From Haliclystus octoradiatus (taxonomy: Eukaryota > Cnidaria > Staurozoa > Stauromedusae > Haliclystidae): 64,000 nt of DNA. The notes under the pieces are model-generated. The model was given only the letters and a program-made list of their open reading frames with translations, did not search any database and had not been told where the DNA came from. Below, one piece after another: positions 58,401-64,000 of the stretch. Positions within the stretch are counted from its first letter, which is position 1. Each line of letters starts with the position of its first letter. The position numbers were made by a program, and so were the translations under genes. The stretch is from contig OU744446.1 in assembly GCA_916610825.1 (NCBI GenBank), positions 31,324,445-31,388,444 on the forward strand, written 5' to 3'.

Positions 58401-61400
58401 CAGAAGGATTATAGTGTGTTACAGAGTGATCACTGTCTCTTTCTTTAAACTCACGAAACTCACTCGACATCATCCCTTCTTGATATATGTCTGGTTTTAA
58501 AAATTTTACTTATTATGAATATTTTCATGTTCCACATCGTTCAATATTCCAGATATATGTTTGCAGCATATACAGCATATTAAGAATATATCACCACCAA
58601 CACCAAAACCATGAAAATGGCATGAAAGTGTTGTGACAACATGAAAATGTAAAAAAATGAAAACCACAAATTTTTCAAGCCATGAAAAAGTTTGAAAATC
58701 ATGAAAATACAGTATATACAGTCAAATAAGTCTACAACGGCCATTTTTTTAAGAAGAAAGATAAATCGGCCGTTACAGAGAGGATTTATTTTATCTCTAG
58801 TGTTACCCAAATTCCTTAAATGTTCTTCTATCATACCGCTATAGCTGTGGGAAAAACTGTTCTGATAAATATGGAAACTTACACATTATAGATATGTTTT
58901 TAAAGCAAGCGAATTAACGTAGTTTGATAAAACATCTACAGAATATGATATTGTTTTCATTATGTGTCTCAATTGTAGCAAAACCTCATCATCCCTCACA
59001 CGGTGTTGGTATAAAAGTTAAACTGAAAAATCCTCACCCACTTCCTGGTAAAGTAATGACTGGCGGTAAAAAGAAAACTGTTCCTGTTAAACCAGCAAGT
59101 ATGTCAGAGTCACTTAAATCGAATTGTGATCAGATTATAGAAAATCAAGTAGACAGCAGTTGTAATTTATTTATAGTTCATGGTTGTTCCTGAATCGTTG
59201 TTTTCAATCAGGAAGAATGTTTCATCTGCTGCAAATATGAATTGTCATGGCAATGCAGTGGTTTCATTTATCATCTTCTCTTCTAATAATGGGACATGTC
59301 ATCTAGGCTTTATTTACAGCTATACGTGACATGTAATCATAATTATGTGTTATTGTTCGTGTGATAAATAATTTATTCGCATTATACAGGGTTTGATAAG
59401 TGAGGGTATTCCAAAAGTGACAACCGTTGAAAGCTATCATAAGATCAGAAGGGAAAGGAAGACAAGAACATTTCGAGAATTTGAAATCCAGCGAAATTTA
59501 ATTTTATTTTATTCTTAAAAAATTGTTTATCAAGATAAATATTCCTCAATATTTTAATGAAATAATTTCCTATAATGCATGATGTGATTGAAGCGTACAA
59601 TCATCCATGAATGTAGTACTAGTTTTGATATTGGTTTGACAAAGTACATTTTACCGCTTCTTTGTTGATCTTTCTCAAAGGAAAAAGAACGAAAAGCCGT
59701 AAAGTTTCTACTATATATATATATGATTATACAAACATTATTGAGAATAAACAATATAAAATTGATTCAGAATATTATGACTATGATTTAAATTCGGCTT
59801 ATACAGCGAATATACCTTAACACCTAGAAAATGGAGCCCAAAAACAGGTGTCGACTTATACACCGGGTCGACTTATACATTAAATCCCTGGAAATAATGT
59901 TATGAACTCCTATATAGTTGACTGTCTCAATATGTTTCACATGCCATTTTGTAAAAGCTGCAGTCTATATGAGGTTGTTTGAGAAACTTTGCATGCTTGT
60001 CATTTTCACGGGCTCTATAAATTATCCCTTCATCATCTGCAATGCTCCAGGGATCATGGAAGTGATTTTATCTCTGGTTTCTTGCTAATTAGGTTGTCCA
60101 ACGGAGAACACAGAAACAAATGTCATTTTATCCAATGGTATAAAAGCAGGAAGGTTAAAGAAAGTTAATGACAACAAGGATTTTGCATCATGTGTTGACA
60201 AATGCTGCCAGCAACCATCATGCAATGCCGCCATGGAATCAGGAAATGTAAGTTTAGCTATGTTATACACTTGCTTAAAGGAGCAAAAATGACCGGCATG
60301 CGCTACGCACTTGGGATCACGTGCACGCTTATTGTTATAACACAATGTACATTGTTGACATGAATTTTATTACAAGTTAGTCCTGCGTATAACAATTGTT
60401 TCAAAGCGAGACGGTTGAATTTCGCTAAGCATAAATTCAACTTGTGCTCGCAGCGGTCGCCGGTCAATTTTGCCCCTTTAAAGTGGTAGTGCTGGTGCTA
60501 AATGAAAGAATGGTGACAATAATTTCTTGGTTTGAAAGCGTATATGCAGAGATATTTAAAGTTAAGTCTACCCTATTTTCGATCAGTCACTTTTTCCAAA
60601 CTCGGAACGATAGTACGAATGACAAGAGGACTTACTATAGGAAGAAGGACAATTGAAAACTTATGTATCTCCATTCACGCGGAATCAAAAGTCTCTAACG
60701 TCCAAGTCAATGTGTATGAAAAACAGTTGGGTGGAAAAAGTGACTGATCGAAAATAGGATAGATTCAACATTAAATATCTCTGCTCATACGCGTTGAAAC
60801 TAAGAAATCATTGTCACTATTCTTCATCATGTAGCTTCACCTACTCGAATCTGTGATAATTGTTTTTTGTGTCATGTGCACTTTAATATATCTATCTCTT
60901 CTCCATTCAACACACAAACCCTCGTATTCAATATTTATGATTATCAACTCTCATTACACTGATTGTTGCGAACTTTTCGTTATACAAATTTTGAGTCTGC
61001 TGCAAGAATAGATCATAATCATGCAGATGTAATAGTGATGTAATGAGTCAATATGCGGATTAGACACACCATAGAATAATGGATGAAGTTGGTGTTACAA
61101 AAGGTTGTCTCTTCCAAGAAACTTATCGGCGATTTTTCTGATGTCCTAGTAGCCTGCGCGCAGACCTTACGGGATCAATCAAACTTCCTCACTACTAACG
61201 AGGAAGGTAGATTGATTCTGTAAGGTCTGCACGCAGGCTAAGTCATAGCAGCTCTTCAGGTATTTAATTGAAATCCTGTGATAATAATGACAGTGAAAAC
61301 CTCTGCACATACCATATAGCTGCTGATCATCAAAAACGTTGAATTAATTGAGTAATAAATGTATGCGATGAAAGAGCTGTGGTTTGACGTGTCGACAGTC

Positions 61401-63620
61401 TTTTGGGATCTACGTTATCTGAAGTATACCTGTGACCATAGTGATGTGACGTAGTAATATAGGAAACACGTTGCAAGGGAGCCTTATTATTTAACTGAAT
61501 CCTATACTTCTGATCTGATAAAAAGATCTGATCGAGATTACAAGCACTAAGTAGTTCTTTTTATATTATATATTTCTAAAGATGACATTATTAAAGTCGA
61601 AACGTCACATTACGGCTCTTCTATCACTTACATTTATCACTTAACTATATCAAGCAAATGCTTACTGATAAGAATAATTATATATTAATTTGTTCCTTAT
61701 AATAAAAGGAGTCAAAGACTACACATTCATAATTGTTACTAATAGTTTCATGGCTACGCAATCATCAGACAATTAAACTAAATAAATAAACAATCATCAG
61801 ATTTAGTTTATTTGTCTGATGATTGCGTGAGCATGAAACTATTAGTAAAAATTATGAATGTGTAGTCCTTGACTCCTTTTATTATATTTAGCTTTGTCAA
61901 ATGACATCGAGCACTATTTTTTGCTATTAGATAATATCTAATATTAATTTGTTCCTTATCTTTGTTAGGCGTTGAATTTTCTCTGTGTAACAGTCTAATT
62001 GCCAAATGCATAATCATATTGTTGCCATTAAGATTGTTATTGAATGTTGTCGCTGGTATAAATACTTCAGTATAAATATTTCAATGAATGATTAATTAAT
62101 ATTATAATTATTCTGGTGTTTTTTTTTCCAATTTTTTTCCTGGTATATTTACAGGGATGTTTTCTAGTTGAATGTCATTCTCGAAGTTCTTGTCACACAG
62201 AAAAGTCTACAGATCCAATTATCCAGACAAAGTTTTTATTTCTTAGAAGAATTAATAACTCAAGTCATCCTCAGGGTAAGAAAGGATTTTGAAACATTAT
62301 TTTCCCACTGGTAACTCCACTATGACGGCTATACGGGGATGTGCCACTTTTTTGGGTCCATATTCCAGCTGAGAAAATACCTTTTGGGTATGAGATTCCA
62401 AATTTTGGAGATGTTGGGTATCCTATTTTTGACTTTTTCAAGAATTTTGCAAAAAAATTTCATCATTTCTGTGTACTTACTTAAAATCAATCAACCTGCT
62501 AGAACTTTTTGGGTAGCATCAACAGATTTTTTGGAACTTTTTGGGTACTTCACCTTTTTCCAAAGTGGCACCCCCCCCGTCCCTAAAGAGCTGGAGTTCC
62601 CCCCCCCCCGGATTATTTTGCTTGTGATTTCATATGAGAATGTCGATGTAGGTATCGATGCGATATCTTTGATGTTGGTTATGTATATACTGTATCCGAC
62701 TCTCAAAACTATCAATATTAAATAGTAGATTTAGTCTGGGTGCTTAGAAAATGAAAAAGATGAATTAAAAAGTAAATGAAATCACTTGAATATTAATTAT
62801 ATAGAAACACAATAACTTTGGTTTCTTTATTACTATAGTTACCAATATTAAATAGTAGATTTAGTCTAGGTGCGTAGAAAATGAAAAAGGTGAATTAAAA
62901 AGTAAATGAAATCACTTGAATATTAATTATATAGAAACACAATAACTTTGGTTTCTTTATTACTATAGTTACCAATATTAAATAGTAGATTTAGTCTGGG
63001 TGCGTAGAAAATGAAAAAGGTGAATTAAAAAGTAAATTAAATCACTTGAATATTAATTATAGAGGAACACAATGACTTTGGTTTCTTTATTTATTTTTGG
63101 ATTCATTTTGTCATTCAAGATCAACTATGAATGAAACTAGACAATTATGTTCGTGGCTGCGGGCTGGCATAGAATGGCCTGTACTGTCTATCATTGTAAC
63201 ATGTATTAATCTATTGCTATTTTCATTTTGTAGCCCTCCCAATGGGTTCGTGTTCCCAGCACAAGGCCCTTGGCATGATGTGGAGTGCTACCCAGGCTGG
63301 ATCTGCAACGCAGCGTGAATGTCCACGTGAAGCAAATGGTACATTAAATAGTTAATGTGAATAAATTATAATTCTAGATGTGATATCTTTATACTAGTAT
63401 TACTTAAGAATTTATTTTTTGATAAATAGAAGTTGGGTGATTATCTCTTTCTGCGATTTAAATCTTAACCGACAAAACATATGTATTCTTATGTTTCAAT
63501 TTTATTATTTTTTGTTTGCTTGAAGGCATGGCAAAAAGACAATGCAGTGAACGTGGTCATTGGTTCCCGCCAGATTTCAGTGCATGCGTATCAAATGATT
63601 ACAAGAATTTGAATGATAAG
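49471..63620 (+). CDS. Receptor ectodomain: 3 MANSC domains, giant basic exon, HRM (partial)
   Basis: Nine exons join in phase: 49471-49558, 51109-51549, 52099-52482, 54026-57862, 58979-59047 (or to 59065), 60093-60247, 62155-62275, 63234-63338 and 63526-63620, about 1,765 residues so far. Residues about 17-29 (ILYYVLVIVFCLI) form a signal peptide. Three domains share a seven-cysteine MANSC pattern (C, then CxxxCCxxxxC, then CxxxxC and a last C): residues 41-94, 221-285 and 1608-1671. Dibasic sites (VKRR, RERR) lie between the first two. Residues 305-1583, from one exon, are Lys-rich, then Thr/Pro-rich. Residues about 1705-1754 (GMMWSATQAG, RECPREANG, RQCSERGHWFPPDFSAC) are a hormone-receptor motif, as found before the GAIN domain in adhesion GPCRs. 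GAIN and seven-helix parts would lie past 64000. Not seen, so receptor identity is inference. Confidence 0.8.
53794..53948. mobile_element. Harbinger-like MITE, 155 bp
   Basis: The ends AGCCCCGGCTAAATGAGTGC and its approximate complement at the right (GTTCATTTAGCTGGAGCT) are flanked by TTA on both sides. It ends 77 bp before the giant exon of the receptor gene. Confidence 0.7.
57974..58393. mobile_element. Harbinger-like MITE, 420 bp
   Basis: The ends are AGCCCCGCCCAAATGACTTT and its approximate complement ending AGGGCT. TAA flanks both sides (57971-57973 and 58394-58396). The motif CAACAAAATCCGATGAATGT is repeated in both orientations inside. It starts 111 bp after the giant exon's donor. 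Confidence 0.7.
60274..60483. mobile_element. Inverted-repeat element, about 210 bp
   Basis: CTTAAAGGAGCAAAAATGAC at the left is matched inverted by GGTCAATTTTGCCCCTTTAA at the right. It lies just after the donor of receptor exon 6. Confidence 0.55.
60502..60826. mobile_element. Long hairpin element, about 325 bp
   Basis: The arms (about 60502-60600 and 60730-60826) are complementary over roughly 95 bp, including AGAGATATTTAAAGTTAAGT and CTATTTTCGATCAGTCACTT. Small ORFs across it are by-products of the repeat. Confidence 0.65.
61150..61240. mobile_element. 91-bp hairpin MITE
   Basis: TAGCCTGCGCGCAGACCTTA pairs with TAAGGTCTGCACGCAGGCTA. The arms are about 40 bp with few mismatches. Confidence 0.65.
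61698..61886. mobile_element. 189-bp hairpin element
   Basis: Two arms of about 75 bp (around 61698-61773 and 61817-61886) are nearly perfect complements, including GGAGTCAAAGACTACACATT and CGCAATCATCAGACAA. The loop is about 40 bp. TATTAATTTGTTCCTTAT occurs on both sides as a direct repeat (near 61683 and 61943). Confidence 0.7.
62712..63093. repeat. Three 130-bp tandem copies before the HRM exon
   Basis: Units starting CAATATTAAATAGTAGATTT occur at 62713, 62843 and 62973, a regular 130-bp period with few differences. They lie in the intron upstream of the exon at 63234. Confidence 0.85.
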
Positions 63621-63701
63621 GTATAGAAATGCTTTTTTTCATTCATAATAACAAGATATCAACATATGAGTAAAGGCTATGATTAAGTATAAGTACATGC
63701 A

Positions 63702-63883
63702 TGGTATAGTGTAGTCGTTGAGGCGTTAGACGTCGACCGGCATCTGGCCCCCCTAAAAACATTAACCTGCTAACCAACCGCCCCGATAAGAACATTAACC
63801 AGCTAACCAACCGCCCCGATAAAAATAGCTATATACAGTACTAGCTTATCAGATGTGGGGATAAACGATAAATCTAAATCCAA
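63702..63883 (+). mobile_element. SINE-2, diverged copy
   Basis: It shares the order of the 34969 copy: a head GTAGTCGTTGAGGCGTTAGAC, then AACTAACCAACCGCCCCGATAA-type phrases in duplicate, then GGGGATAAACGATAAATC. The B box is lost. Confidence 0.55.
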
Positions 63884-64000
63884 AATACTATGAAATATCC
63901 GTCTCGTTTACTTCAAGAGAAGTAACGCTTACGAGAGCATGTGTACCTTGATAATCTTCAGCTGAAAAACTGAATATTAGTTGAATATATGTAAATTACC

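Noticed and set aside
58924-59193. Full 89-aa ORF as the receptor's fifth exon to its stop codon
   Set aside because: Only its first part joins in phase. Donors at 59047 or 59065 allow splicing to the third MANSC exon, while reading on meets a stop.
63097-63318. ORF containing PPNGFVFPAQGPWHDVECYP
   Set aside because: It looks domain-like but is in the wrong phase for the upstream exon. The other frame joins correctly and gives the HRM signature.

Overview
The window is animal nuclear DNA: AT-rich, intron-rich, with GT-AG splice sites, short exons in long introns, tRNA-derived SINEs and many inverted-repeat transposons. The genes I can assign (hyccin, mitochondrial ribosomal protein L10, a myosin-light-chain-kinase-like kinase, a receptor ectodomain with an HRM motif) fit a fast-evolving invertebrate, perhaps a deuterostome. 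I cannot name the species. Gene models were joined by eye, using splice signals, reading-phase continuity and family resemblance.

Six protein-coding genes lie in strictly alternating orientation. (1) 1525-11466, minus: a PH-domain protein; the 3' end is unresolved. (2) 13275-13955, plus: an orphan coiled-coil protein in one coding exon. (3) 14644-28103, minus: hyccin (HYCC1/FAM126 family), 11 exons, 476 aa, complete. (4) 28627-36908, plus: MRPL10, start exon and large 3' exon, with one tentative middle exon. (5) 39357-48485, minus: a calmodulin-regulated MLCK-like kinase, 8 exons, 525 aa, complete. (6) 49471-63620 and beyond, plus: a secreted or membrane protein with three MANSC-type cysteine domains, a 3.8-kb Lys/Pro/Thr-rich exon and an HRM domain, probably the ectodomain of an adhesion-GPCR-like receptor whose 3' end lies outside the window. 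Pairs 1/2, 3/4 and 5/6 are divergent and may share promoters; pairs 2/3 and 4/5 converge.

The introns are heavily colonised. The most notable element is a 2,337-bp LTR element at 31726-34062, in the proposed first MRPL10 intron. It has two 494-bp LTRs differing at only about three positions, a 5-bp target duplication, and one unrecognised 292-codon ORF in place of gag-pol. Other elements are a decayed gag/protease retroelement (9007-10671), two SINE families, mariner-like MITEs with TA duplications, piggyBac-like fold-backs (TTAA), Harbinger-like MITEs (TTA/TAA) and several hairpins. The palindromic octamer TAGGCCTA is strikingly over-represented.

The genes do not form one pathway. Hyccin acts with the plasma-membrane PI4-kinase complex, MRPL10 in mitochondrial translation, the kinase in Ca/calmodulin control of myosin, and gene 6 at the cell surface.
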